NCBI GenBank assembly: GCA_949283775.1 | Contig: CASDTU010000042.1 | Span: forward strand, 1 to 64,000 | Length of the DNA: 64,000 nucleotides | Reading direction: 5' to 3' | Source: an uncultured Bacillota bacterium | Lineage (GTDB): Bacteria; Bacillota; Clostridia; Christensenellales; Borkfalkiaceae | Shown: positions 16,727-24,602 of the stretch, piece after piece | How positions within the stretch are numbered: position 1 is the first letter of the stretch | How the letters are laid out: each line of letters begins with the position of its first letter | Notes under the pieces: model-generated | The model's database searches: none | Seen by the model: only the letters and a program-made list of their open reading frames with translations | Told to the model about the DNA's origin: nothing | Position numbers and translations under genes: made by a program

Positions 16727-17332
16727 TCAGTTTGTTTTAGTTTGCGAAGGACGGCAGACGTTTTGATCGGCGTCGTCGGGCAGGGAAGTTTTCAGCGGAA
16801 GGCCGCAGAAAGCGGAAACGCCCTTTGCCTGCATCCGTTCGACGAAAAAGAAGAGGGGTGCGCCGAGCGCATAGACCCAAACGGCTTCGGTAACGGCGAG
16901 GGAAGCGCAGTACGTCCAATAGGTGATCGCCTGGGTGCCGTAGGAGAGGTCTCCGCAGCAAAAGACGATGATGACGGGAATGACGAGCGCGTTGATCACG
17001 ACGGGGAATGCGCCGCCCAAAACAAAGCGCAGAATGCGGTTTTTGACGTATTTTCCGATCAGGAACGTGCCGATCGCGGCAAAGAGCGTCGCGAGCGAAC
17101 CCACAAACACGTCGTAGACCCAAAACGGCGAAGCGAGATTGCTCAGCATACATCCGATATACAGGGCGGGGATCGCCTCCGGGAAAAAGAGGGGCAGGAT
17201 CGTCAGCGCTTCCGCGGGACGGATCTGCAAAAATCCATTGTAGGACAGTGCGCCGAAAGCGTACGTCAGGGCCACATAGAGCGCGGCGATGACGCCGGCT
17301 CTGCACAACATTTTCGTCGTGATTTTTTTCAT
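16727..17332 (-). CDS. queT: QueT-type ECF transporter substrate-binding component (queuosine precursor)
   Basis: A 201-residue membrane protein with about six hydrophobic segments. It belongs to the QueT family of S components, which team with a shared ECF energy module to import queuine or preQ1-type precursors. The conserved core is RPAEALTILPLFFPEAIP and the following helix. A preQ1-I-like riboswitch element and a consensus promoter directly precede it, supporting the substrate. With queH in the window this points to queuosine salvage. No ECF ATPase or T component is nearby. The C-terminal 30 residues are polar and may be a tail. Confidence 0.9.
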   Translation of the reverse strand: MKKITTKMLCRAGVIAALYVALTYAFGALSYNGFLQIRPAEALTILPLFFPEAIPALYIGCMLSNLASPFWVYDVFVGSLATLFAAIGTFLIGKYVKNRILRFVLGGAFPVVINALVIPVIIVFCCGDLSYGTQAITYWTYCASLAVTEAVWVYALGAPLFFFVERMQAKGVSAFCGLPLKTSLPDDADQNVCRPSQTKTN

Positions 17333-17342
17333 TATTCAATTA

Positions 17343-17381
17343 CCTCGGTTGTTTTTAAGTAGTGTTTTCCGAAAACCTACC
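17343..17381 (-). promoter_or_regulatory. Probable preQ1-I riboswitch upstream of queT
   Basis: On the minus strand a short hairpin (ggtag / ctact, P1) is followed by the A-rich tail ttaaaaacaa and ccgagg. The tail's ccga can pair with tcgg in the hairpin loop, forming an H-type pseudoknot that would hide the gagg ribosome binding site. Size, A-rich tail and gene context fit the preQ1-I class, whose known members do exactly this. The loop carries its own gttttc/gaaaac complementarity, which is unusual. Transcription is expected to start at about 17382, immediately before the element. Confidence 0.6.
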
Positions 17382-17388
17382 GCGCTGT

Positions 17389-17417
17389 ATTGTAGCAGAG
17401 TGCAAAAAAATTGTCAA
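17389..17417 (-). promoter_or_regulatory. Promoter of queT
   Basis: Minus-strand TTGACA (17412-17417), 17-base spacer, TACAAT (17389-17394). Confidence 0.9.
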
Positions 17418-17424
17418 TAAAAAA

Positions 17425-17456
17425 GGCGCTTCCGAAGGGGCGGAAGGCGCTTTTTT
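17425..17456 (-). terminator. Terminator of the 86-residue gene
   Basis: Stem ggcgcttccg / cggaaggcgc with one bulge and an aagggg loop. Both sides have T-tracts; the minus strand reads cctttttta after it. Confidence 0.7.
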
Positions 17457-17501
17457 TCTGAAAAAGTGCGCCTTTTGCGGCAAAAACCGTGTTGCGGCGC
17501 C

Positions 17502-17762
17502 TTATACGATGATGTTTTCGAGCAAAAGGAAGTCAAAGTCGACCGTTTCGACGAAATCGCGCGGCAAAAAACGCACGTGGTTGAACTTGGCAAAATTCAA
17601 AATATGCGTCTTTAAGAGGACGGGCGTGGGACAGTCGAGTTCGCGGCAGATATCAAAGAGATACTTCAAAAAATGCGAATAGGTAAGTTTTTCGGGGTTT
17701 TCGTAGACAAATTGGCGCTTGATCTTTCCCTCGCGCATGATTTTCGCCCAAATTTTAAACAT
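17502..17762 (-). CDS. Conserved-looking small protein of unknown function, 86 residues
   Basis: An 86-residue basic protein beginning MFKIWAKIMREGKIKRQ. I recall similar short proteins in Clostridia but no function. GGAGG lies six bases before the ATG at 17762, which is why the longer open frame to 17876 is rejected. It has alternating charged and aromatic residues (LTYSHFLKYLFDICREL) and no membrane segment or signal. It is divergent from the Lrp-family gene and ends at its own terminator. Confidence 0.75.
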   Translation of the reverse strand: MFKIWAKIMREGKIKRQFVYENPEKLTYSHFLKYLFDICRELDCPTPVLLKTHILNFAKFNHVRFLPRDFVETVDFDFLLLENIIV

Positions 17763-17869
17763 AGTGCCTCCGCAGCCCGAGCAGGACTTTTTTGATCGTT
17801 TTTCTACGATTATACTCAAAAATTTCGCAAAAGTAAAACAGAATCGACGCATTCCGCAGTAAAATATAA

Positions 17870-17898
17870 TTGACATATTTTCCGCGAAATACTATACT
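17870..17898 (+). promoter_or_regulatory. Promoter of the Lrp/AsnC-aminotransferase operon
   Basis: TTGACA (17870-17875), 17-base spacer, TATACT (17893-17898). Confidence 0.85.
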
Positions 17899-17927
17899 AT
17901 TTGAAAGAAGTAAGGAGCGGAACAGCC

Positions 17928-18422
17928 ATGAAAAAATTGGAAGCGGACATTTTGAACATACTGCAAGCGGATTGCCGGTATACGCCTGCGAAGATCGCGG
18001 TGATGCTCGGGAAGACGGAACAGGAAATCTCGGACGCCATCGCGGCAATGGAAGCGCGCGGCGTCATCGTCAAATATACGGCGATCGTAAACGGCGAGCA
18101 GCTCGCCGATGAGATCGTGCAGGCGCTCATCGAGGTCAAAGTATCCCCGCAAAAGGCGAGCGGTTTCGACGCGATCGCGGAGGAGATCTATCGGTTCGAT
18201 GAGGTCAAGAGCTGCTATCTGATGAGCGGCGGCTACGATCTTGCCGTATTTATCGAAGGAAAATCGCTGCGCGAAGTGGCGCGGTTTGTGTCCGAGCGGC
18301 TCTCCACGCTTTCGGACGTGCTGTCGACGGCGACGCACTTTATCTTGAAAAAATATAAAATCGAAGGGACGATCACCGATAAGGAAGACGAAAATCGGGT
18401 GAGATTATCGGTGCAGGCATGA
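17928..18422 (+). CDS. Lrp/AsnC family transcriptional regulator
   Basis: A 164-residue regulator: winged helix in residues 1-60 (LEADILNILQADCRYTPAKI, then GKTEQEISDAIAAMEARGVI) and a RAM/effector domain with VKSCYLMSGGYDLAVFIEG. It should form octamers that respond to an amino acid. AAGGAG precedes the ATG at 17928. The stop overlaps the start of the aminotransferase gene (ATGA), so the two are translationally coupled. That argues that it controls this enzyme in response to its amino-acid substrate or product. Confidence 0.92.
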   Translation: MKKLEADILNILQADCRYTPAKIAVMLGKTEQEISDAIAAMEARGVIVKYTAIVNGEQLADEIVQALIEVKVSPQKASGFDAIAEEIYRFDEVKSCYLMSGGYDLAVFIEGKSLREVARFVSERLSTLSDVLSTATHFILKKYKIEGTITDKEDENRVRLSVQA

Positions 18423-19588
18423 GGAATTTTATCAACCATCGCTCGGAGACGTTAAAGCCGAGCGGAATTCGAAAATTTTTCGACATTGTTTCGGAAATGA
18501 AGGACGCGATCTCGCTGGGTGTGGGAGAGCCGGATTTTATCACGCCCTGGAACATTCGGGACGCGGCGATCAGGAGCATTCGGCGCGGCTATACCCAATA
18601 TACGGGCAACCGCGGCCTGCCGGCTCTTCGCGAGCTTATATCGCAGTACATGGCGGAGCGTTTTCAGGTGGACTGTTCTCCCGAACACGTCATCGTGACG
18701 GTCGGCGCGAGCGAGGGGATCGATCTTGTAATGCGCGCGGTCTGCGAGAGCGGGGACGAGATCCTCGTGCCCGATCCCGGGTATGTCTCGTATATTCCCT
18801 GCATACAGCTTTCGGGCGGAACGCCCGTTCCCGTGCCGTGCGTGCAGGAAAACGGCTTCATTTTGACTCCGCAGGCGTTGGAAGAGAAGATCACGCCGAA
18901 GACGAAGGCGCTCATTTTGCCCTATCCGAACAATCCGACGGGCGGGGTCATGACGAAAGAACAGCTCGAGGCGATCGTGCCGGTCATTGAAAAGCACGAT
19001 TTACTCGTGATCTCCGACGAGATTTATGCGGAACTGACGTACGGCGGCAAGCACGTGTCCATCGCTTCCTTGCCGGGCATGAAAGAGCGCACGGTGGTGA
19101 TCAACGGTTTTTCCAAGGCGTTTGCGATGACGGGCTGGCGGATCGGCTTTGTCTGCTCGCCGAAGGAGATCGACGCGGCGCTGTTCAAGATCCATCAATA
19201 CGCCATCATGTGCGCGCCTACGGCGTCGCAGTATGCGGCGGTGGAAGGGCTGCGGGACGGCTTTACCGATCGGTTTGCGGTTGTGGAGGAAATGCGGGAG
19301 GAATACAACAAGCGCAGGCGGTTCGTCGTGGAATTTTTCAACGGCTGCGGATTGCAGTGCTTTGAGCCCCGCGGCGCGTTTTATGCGTACCCGTCCGTGG
19401 AAAAATTGGGCGTTACGGGCGAAGAGTTTGCCGGCGGACTGCTCCGCGCGGAAAAAGTGGCGGTCGTTCCGGGTGACGCATTCGGCGAAGCGGGAAAATA
19501 TCACGTGCGCTGCTCGTATGCGACGAGCATGGCGAATCTGGACGAAGCGACGCGGCGTATCGCAAAGTACGCGGCAAAACTTCGATAA
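18419..19588 (+). CDS. Class I/II pyridoxal-phosphate aminotransferase
   Basis: A 389-residue fold-type I aminotransferase of the aspartate/aromatic (AraT/PatA-like) group. The N-terminus has AISLGVGEPDF. NPTGGVMTKEQLEAI and ISDEIYAELTY are typical. The PLP lysine is K233 in NGFSKAFAMTGWRIGF, and the terminal arginine that binds the substrate carboxylate is in YHVRCSYA. It is coupled to an Lrp/AsnC gene. Likely amino donors are aspartate, aromatic amino acids or alanine; sequence alone does not decide. Confidence 0.92.
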   Translation: MRNFINHRSETLKPSGIRKFFDIVSEMKDAISLGVGEPDFITPWNIRDAAIRSIRRGYTQYTGNRGLPALRELISQYMAERFQVDCSPEHVIVTVGASEGIDLVMRAVCESGDEILVPDPGYVSYIPCIQLSGGTPVPVPCVQENGFILTPQALEEKITPKTKALILPYPNNPTGGVMTKEQLEAIVPVIEKHDLLVISDEIYAELTYGGKHVSIASLPGMKERTVVINGFSKAFAMTGWRIGFVCSPKEIDAALFKIHQYAIMCAPTASQYAAVEGLRDGFTDRFAVVEEMREEYNKRRRFVVEFFNGCGLQCFEPRGAFYAYPSVEKLGVTGEEFAGGLLRAEKVAVVPGDAFGEAGKYHVRCSYATSMANLDEATRRIAKYAAKLR

Positions 19589-19669
19589 AAAACGCGGCGT
19601 TGCCGTTTCGGCGGCGAAAGGATTGCAAAGAGGAGCGCTTCGGAATGCGTTTTGCCTGGGAAATATGGC

Positions 19670-19698
19670 TTGACTTTTGCAAAAAGATGTTTTATAAT
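19670..19698 (+). promoter_or_regulatory. Promoter of greA
   Basis: TTGACT (19670-19675), 17-base spacer, TATAAT (19693-19698). Confidence 0.85.
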
Positions 19699-19724
19699 AA
19701 AGAAAGATAAAGAAATGTTGAAAG

Positions 19725-19758
19725 GTGATTCCGCAAAGGGTTTGCGGAATCACTCTTT
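19725..19758 (+). promoter_or_regulatory. Terminator-like hairpin in the greA leader
   Basis: A perfect 13-bp stem (gtgattccgcaaa / tttgcggaatcac) with a ggg loop, then tctttt. It starts about 20 bases after the expected transcription start and 50 bases before the greA ATG. It has the form of an intrinsic terminator inside the 5' leader, so attenuation of greA is plausible; the T-tract is short. Confidence 0.65.
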
Positions 19759-19807
19759 TGCAAATAAAAACGAAAGCGGGAACAAAAAAACAAAGAGGTG
19801 TTGAAAA

Positions 19808-20278
19808 ATGGCGGAAGAATTTATCATGACCAAAAAGGGTTACGATGAGGCGGTGGAGCGTTTGAAATATTTGCAGACGCAGAAGAAAAAAGAAATAACC
19901 GAGCGGATCAAAGTTGCGCGCGGCTTCGGAGATTTGAGCGAGAATGCGGAATACGACGCGGCGAAGAATGAAGAAGCGCTCAACGAAAGCGAGATCCGTG
20001 AGCTGGAAAATACGATCAAAAACGCAAAAATCATGGAAGAGAGCACGGATAACAGTAAAGTGCATTTCGGAAATGTGGTGACGGTCTACGATTACGATCT
20101 GGAAGAGGAGGCGACGTATACGATCATGGGCTCGACGGAAGCGGATCCCGATAAAAATATCGTGAGCATCGATTCTCCGTTCGGTTCGGCGCTGATCGGC
20201 GCGCGCTGTGGGGATAAAGTAACGGTACACGCTCCCAACGGATACGATTACGAAGTGGAGATCAAAGAAATACGCTGA
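19808..20278 (+). CDS. greA: Transcript cleavage factor GreA
   Basis: A 156-residue GreA. It rescues backtracked RNA polymerase by stimulating cleavage of the 3' RNA end. The N-terminal coiled coil (residues about 10-75) carries the acidic tip as DLSENAEYDAAK, and the C-terminal FKBP-like domain has SPFGSALIGARCGDKV. GAGGTG precedes the start. It has its own promoter and a leader hairpin. Confidence 0.96.
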   Translation: MAEEFIMTKKGYDEAVERLKYLQTQKKKEITERIKVARGFGDLSENAEYDAAKNEEALNESEIRELENTIKNAKIMEESTDNSKVHFGNVVTVYDYDLEEEATYTIMGSTEADPDKNIVSIDSPFGSALIGARCGDKVTVHAPNGYDYEVEIKEIR

Positions 20279-20326
20279 CGCCCTTTGCCCGTTTTTTCGG
20301 GCGGGGAAAAGGAGAAAAAACATTTC

Positions 20327-21367
20327 ATGGATGCAAAAATAACCAAAAAACGGCTCGGGCTTTTGCTCTCCTATGACTGGATCAAGATCGTCGGGATCTG
20401 TCTTGCCGCGGTGATGCTGTGGATCCTGTTATTCACAATGATCGCGACGCGCGCATCGAGCGGACAGACCTTTGAAATTTACACGTATACGGGCTTGAAT
20501 TTTTATAAGGATGAGTTGGGCACGCTGGAATCTCTGCAAAAAAACAACGCGCTGTCGAACGATATTTTGGATCTGTCGACGTACGATCTTACGGACGACA
20601 CGTATAAAAATACCATATTGCAGGCGCATTTTTCGGCAGGCCAGGGCGACGTCATGTTCATTGCGGATACGCAGGACAGCAAGAACGAAGCGGGTGAAAT
20701 CACCGATTACGGCGATCTGCGCGAATTTTTATCCGGCTATCGGCTCGATACGCTCAGCCTCGATCCGACCGGCACCGACCTTGTGGAGAGAGACGGGGAT
20801 GAAGAGTACGTCTATGAAAATTTCTTCACGCTCTGCCAGGGGTATCTTGAAAAGTTCTTTTTTGATGAGAGCGGCGAACCGGATTACGAAAACGGCGTTT
20901 TGGACAAGCAGAAGGCAGAAAGCAATTTCCGTTCGCGCATAGAAAAGGACAAGCGCTACAAGAGGGAGAGCCAGATCGTTGTCGGCGTGGAGAAAGAGTA
21001 CGCCCGTTTGGAAAATCTGCGCGAAGCGTACTGCAACGTGAAAGGATGGGTGCTGGACGAGAGCGGAAACAGTCCGTTATCCGTTCGGACGACGCTCGTG
21101 CCGTGCGATATGGACGGCGACGGCAAGATCGATGCGGACGAAAGGCTGGAAGGCTGTTTTGCGTTTGATTTAAGCAATATCACCAATTTGACGGAAATTC
21201 TTTCGCGGCCGGACGGCGGAGACGGCAGCACCAACGTATCGAAAGATATCTGCATGACGATCCTGCGCGGCGGAAGCGTGCAGGAGCCGGATATGCGCTA
21301 CGAGGCGTTTACCTTTTTAAATTATATCGTGAAAGAGTATGCGCCAGATAAATATGACGCAAAATAA
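20327..21367 (+). CDS. Membrane-anchored extracytoplasmic protein with an EF-hand loop, unknown function
   Basis: A 346-residue protein I cannot assign. Residues 1-18 are basic, followed by one membrane helix (about 20-42, IVGICLAAVMLWILLFTMI), so the rest should lie outside the cell. The body is acidic. DMDGDGKIDADE at residues 261-272 is a canonical calcium-binding EF-hand loop; no second dockerin-type loop is seen. The region around 80-110 (GDVMFIADTQDS) looks like part of an alpha/beta fold. The start follows AAAAGGAG by about 12 bases. It lies between greA and the yaaO-like gene. Confidence 0.65.
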   Translation: MDAKITKKRLGLLLSYDWIKIVGICLAAVMLWILLFTMIATRASSGQTFEIYTYTGLNFYKDELGTLESLQKNNALSNDILDLSTYDLTDDTYKNTILQAHFSAGQGDVMFIADTQDSKNEAGEITDYGDLREFLSGYRLDTLSLDPTGTDLVERDGDEEYVYENFFTLCQGYLEKFFFDESGEPDYENGVLDKQKAESNFRSRIEKDKRYKRESQIVVGVEKEYARLENLREAYCNVKGWVLDESGNSPLSVRTTLVPCDMDGDGKIDADERLEGCFAFDLSNITNLTEILSRPDGGDGSTNVSKDICMTILRGGSVQEPDMRYEAFTFLNYIVKEYAPDKYDAK

Positions 21368-21383
21368 ATATACTGCATAGAAA

Positions 21384-21416
21384 TGCGCGCCGCTGTCCTT
21401 TCGAACGCAGCGCGCA
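21384..21416 (+). terminator. Possible terminator between the EF-hand gene and the decarboxylase
   Basis: Stem tgcgcgccgctg / cgcagcgcgca with one mismatch, followed by a loose attcggttatttt. Confidence 0.4.
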
Positions 21417-21468
21417 ATTCGGTTATTTTGCAGTCGATTTTGCCGGTTACGGCGAAGGGGGTGTCCGA

Positions 21469-22836
21469 ATGGAACTGCATATTTACAATGCGTTGAAAAA
21501 GTATGCGGGCCGCAGGCAGATGCGGTTTCATATGCCCGGGCATAAGGGAAATCGCCGCCGGTTTGGTCGCTTTTTCCGGGATGCAAAAATGGATATCACG
21601 GAGCTGTCCTTTTCCGATTGTCTGGAAAATGCGGACGGCGTCATTGCGCAGGCGCAGCGGGACGTTGCCGACGCGCTGGGCGCGAAGAAGAGTTATTTTT
21701 TGACCGACGGTTCTTCCTGCGGCGTCTATGCGCTGGTGTTTGCCGCGCGCGGATTCGGCGGAAAGATTTTGATCTCGCGCAATTCGCACAAGAGCGTCTA
21801 TAACGCCTGTGCGGTCTTGGGGCTCGAACCCGTGATCGTGCAGAACAACGAGAGCAACGGCGTCTTGCTTCCGCCGAACGCTTCGGAGATCGAGTCGGTT
21901 CTGAAAAGAGAGGGAGATATCGGAGCGGTTTTGTTGACTTCGCCCGATTACTACGGAAATATCGCGGACTACGCGGCGATCCGCAAAATTTGCGACCGTT
22001 ACGGAAAATTGCTGTTTGTCGACGGTGCGCACGGCGCATATCTGCGCTTCGACCACGATGAGGACGCCGTCTATGCGGGCAGATTTGCGGACGCATGGGT
22101 GGACGGTTCGCATAAAACGATGCCCACCCTGACGCAGGGCGCGCTGCTGAATATTCGGAACGAAGCGCTCTTTTCGGCGGCGGAGGAGGCTTTGGATCGG
22201 TTTCGTACGACCAGCCCATCCTATCTCGTGCTCGCATCCTTGGAATACGGCGTAAAGATGATGCGGGAGTGCGGCGCGCCGCTTATCGATGCCGTCAAGC
22301 GCGAGATCCTTCTCGTAAAGAGCAAATTGAAAAAACGCGGGATTTCCTGCTATCAGCAGAGCAAAACGCTGGTTCTTGCCGTCGATTTTGCTTCGCAGGG
22401 CATTTTGCCGCAAACGGCTTTGGAAGCGCTGGAAAAGCGCGGAGTCTTTGCGGAATTGGCGGATTCGCGGTATGTTTTGTTTTACTTTTCCGCGCTCACC
22501 GCGCCGGCGGCCATCGCGAGGCTGGGGAGAAAAATCTGTTCTGTCTGCCGTATGCGCTCCCTGCGCACCGCGGCGGAGGAAAAGACGGTGTATGTCAGCG
22601 GAATAAAAAAATTCAGTTACCTGACCGCCACGTCGCTGCAGCGGGAGCTCGTCCCGTTGGAGCAGGCGATCGGCCGCGTCGCCGCAAAAAATGCGGGGAG
22701 TACGCCGCCCTGTTATCCCGTGGTGATAGCGGGGGAACAGATTACGGAAGAAGCGGTGCAGGCCTTGAAAAAAGCGCGGCATACGTTCGGCCTGGAAGAA
22801 AATGCGATCGCCGTCGTAAAGATCGGCGGAAAATGA
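21469..22836 (+). CDS. Orn/Lys/Arg decarboxylase family protein (YaaO-like)
   Basis: A 455-residue fold-type I PLP enzyme of the major basic amino-acid decarboxylase group. The N-terminal FHMPGHKG is diagnostic. The PLP lysine is K216 in DGSHKTMPTLTQGA, and VDGAHGAYLRF precedes it. It lacks the N-terminal wing domain, as does Bacillus YaaO. The product (cadaverine, putrescine or agmatine) cannot be told from sequence. Its position just before tmk is the same as in Bacillus. Confidence 0.88.
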   Translation: MELHIYNALKKYAGRRQMRFHMPGHKGNRRRFGRFFRDAKMDITELSFSDCLENADGVIAQAQRDVADALGAKKSYFLTDGSSCGVYALVFAARGFGGKILISRNSHKSVYNACAVLGLEPVIVQNNESNGVLLPPNASEIESVLKREGDIGAVLLTSPDYYGNIADYAAIRKICDRYGKLLFVDGAHGAYLRFDHDEDAVYAGRFADAWVDGSHKTMPTLTQGALLNIRNEALFSAAEEALDRFRTTSPSYLVLASLEYGVKMMRECGAPLIDAVKREILLVKSKLKKRGISCYQQSKTLVLAVDFASQGILPQTALEALEKRGVFAELADSRYVLFYFSALTAPAAIARLGRKICSVCRMRSLRTAAEEKTVYVSGIKKFSYLTATSLQRELVPLEQAIGRVAAKNAGSTPPCYPVVIAGEQITEEAVQALKKARHTFGLEENAIAVVKIGGK

Positions 22837-22972
22837 AAGGTTTTCTGCCTGCGGAGAAGTGCGATGACAGGCGCGGCGGACGCCCGTGTGCCGCCGCGAA
22901 CGGTACGGCGGCGAGGGTCTTGCCGGAAAAAACGAGAGAACAGGGAAACGGAATACGGGAAAGACAAAGGAC

Positions 22973-23596
22973 ATGGAAGGGAAATTTATCACATTTGAAG
23001 GGTGCGAAGGCGCCGGAAAATCGACGCAGATACGGCTTCTGAGCGAATATCTGACAAAGTGCGGCGTGGCGCATACCGTAACGCGCGAACCGGGCGGCAG
23101 CGAGATTTCCGAAGCGATCCGCAGGGTGATCTTGAACGGAAAGTTTACGGAAATGACGGACGAATGCGAGGCGCTGCTGTATGCGGCGGCGCGCGCGCAG
23201 CATCTTTCGGATACGGTCCTGCCCGCCTTGCGGCGGGGCGAGATCGTTCTTTGCGACCGCTATATTTTTTCGTCGTTTGCGTATCAGGGGTACGGGCGCG
23301 GTTTAAGTCTTCCGTTTTTGCGGGATATCAACGCGTATGCGATCCAAAACTTTATGCCCGACGTCACGTTGTTTTTGAACATAGCGCCGGTGCAGGCGTT
23401 TGCGCGCAAGCACGGCGCGGATGAAAACGACCGCATCGAGCAGGCAGGCGAAGCCTTTCATCAGCGCGTGTATGAAGGCTACTTGGAGCTGTTGCAAAAA
23501 TATCCCGAGTCGATGGTCTCGATCGACTGTTCGGGCAGTAAATTTGAAACGCACGGGCGCATTGTCGAAACGCTGCGCCGCCGCGGCATCGTATGA
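22973..23596 (+). CDS. tmk: Thymidylate kinase
   Basis: A 207-residue dTMP kinase. Seen here: P-loop FEGCEGAGKST at residues 7-17, the DR(Y) motif in CDRYIFSSFAYQGYGRG, and the TREPGGSEISE substrate region. The ATG at 22973 was chosen because the protein then begins MEGKFITFEG as in relatives. The only purine-rich site (acaaagg) is very close to it, and a GTG at 22886 in frame is possible but would add a non-conserved basic extension. Part of the yaaO-tmk-holB-ricT run. Confidence 0.93.
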   Translation: MEGKFITFEGCEGAGKSTQIRLLSEYLTKCGVAHTVTREPGGSEISEAIRRVILNGKFTEMTDECEALLYAAARAQHLSDTVLPALRRGEIVLCDRYIFSSFAYQGYGRGLSLPFLRDINAYAIQNFMPDVTLFLNIAPVQAFARKHGADENDRIEQAGEAFHQRVYEGYLELLQKYPESMVSIDCSGSKFETHGRIVETLRRRGIV

Positions 23597-23663
23597 GACC
23601 GTAAACGGAGCGGTTTGCAAGAAAGAAGAGAGGGCAAAAAAGAGATAAAGGAGCGGAGAGAGG

Positions 23664-24602
23664 ATGGAACATTCGATTTTTTGCGGCAGCAGGGCGTATA
23701 AAATCGTATCCGCCGACATTGCGGGCGGAACCGTTTCGCACGCATATCTCTTTGTGTGCCCGGACGAGCGCAATCTGCGCAGTTTTCTGAAAGAGCTTGC
23801 GAAACTGATTTTGCGCGCCGATGCGCGTGCATCGCGTCTGATCGAAGAGGAGCGTTACGCCGACTGCCGCATGTTTCCCGCGCCGGGGGGCAAGGCGACG
23901 GTTGCGGACGTGAAGGAACTTTTGGACGATTGTTATATCCGTCCGACCGAAACGGACAGCAAGCTGTTTGTCTTTGACCGCATGCAGGAAATGCTTCCGC
24001 CGGCGCAGAACAAGCTCTTGAAAGTGTTGGAAGAGCCGCCGCAAAACGTTCGGTTCTTATTGGGCACGACGAGTGAATTTCCCGTTTTGACGACGGTCAA
24101 ATCGCGAGCGAAACGGTTGGATCTTTACCCGTTTCCCGCAAGTGAAATTGAAAAATATCTTCAAAAAGCGTATCCGTTTTGCAATTTTGCGCACGAGATA
24201 GCCGCTATATCGGACGGCAATCTGGGCAAGGCGCAGGAACTTGCGGAAAGCGGATTCGGCGGAGAAGATGAATCGGAGATGCTGCGGTTTATCTCCAATC
24301 TTTCGCCGTCGGCGATCCCGTCTGCGGTCCGCAAATATTCGGATAAAGCGCAGGCGCTGCGGTTTTTGGCCATGTTTCGGCTAATTCTGCGGGATATGTT
24401 CATGGTAAAGTTAGGTAAGGAAGAGCTGCTCCTTTCGGGCGCCGCGCGCGATATGCTGGTGCGCGTTTCCTCGCGCTTTACGCAGGCAGGGCTCGTACGG
24501 GCGCAGGAAGGGATCTGCGCATTGGAGCGCGATCTTCGGTTCAACGCGAATATCGCGTCGGGATTGGAAACTTTGTTTGTAGCAATTTTGGAGGGACGAT
24601 GA
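23664..24602 (+). CDS. holB: DNA polymerase III delta-prime subunit
   Basis: A 312-residue clamp-loader subunit. The AAA+ core is recognisable (SHAYLFVCPDERNLRSFL, then KLFVFDRMQEMLPPAQNKLL, KVLEEPPQNVRFLLGT). There is no Walker A GxxGKT, so it should not bind ATP. The usual SRC motif is SRA here (TVKSRAKRL), and the four-cysteine zinc knuckle seen in many relatives is absent. Gene order between tmk and ricT supports the call. GGAGAGAGG precedes the ATG; its end overlaps ricT. Confidence 0.88.
   Translation: MEHSIFCGSRAYKIVSADIAGGTVSHAYLFVCPDERNLRSFLKELAKLILRADARASRLIEEERYADCRMFPAPGGKATVADVKELLDDCYIRPTETDSKLFVFDRMQEMLPPAQNKLLKVLEEPPQNVRFLLGTTSEFPVLTTVKSRAKRLDLYPFPASEIEKYLQKAYPFCNFAHEIAAISDGNLGKAQELAESGFGGEDESEMLRFISNLSPSAIPSAVRKYSDKAQALRFLAMFRLILRDMFMVKLGKEELLLSGAARDMLVRVSSRFTQAGLVRAQEGICALERDLRFNANIASGLETLFVAILEGR

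Noticed and set aside
16412..17362. Open frame of 316 codons on the plus strand
   Set aside because: Covers the 28-bp repeat array and runs antisense to queT; no start site.
21322..22992. Open frame of 556 codons on the minus strand
   Set aside because: Complement of the Orn/Lys/Arg decarboxylase gene, whose motifs are clear.
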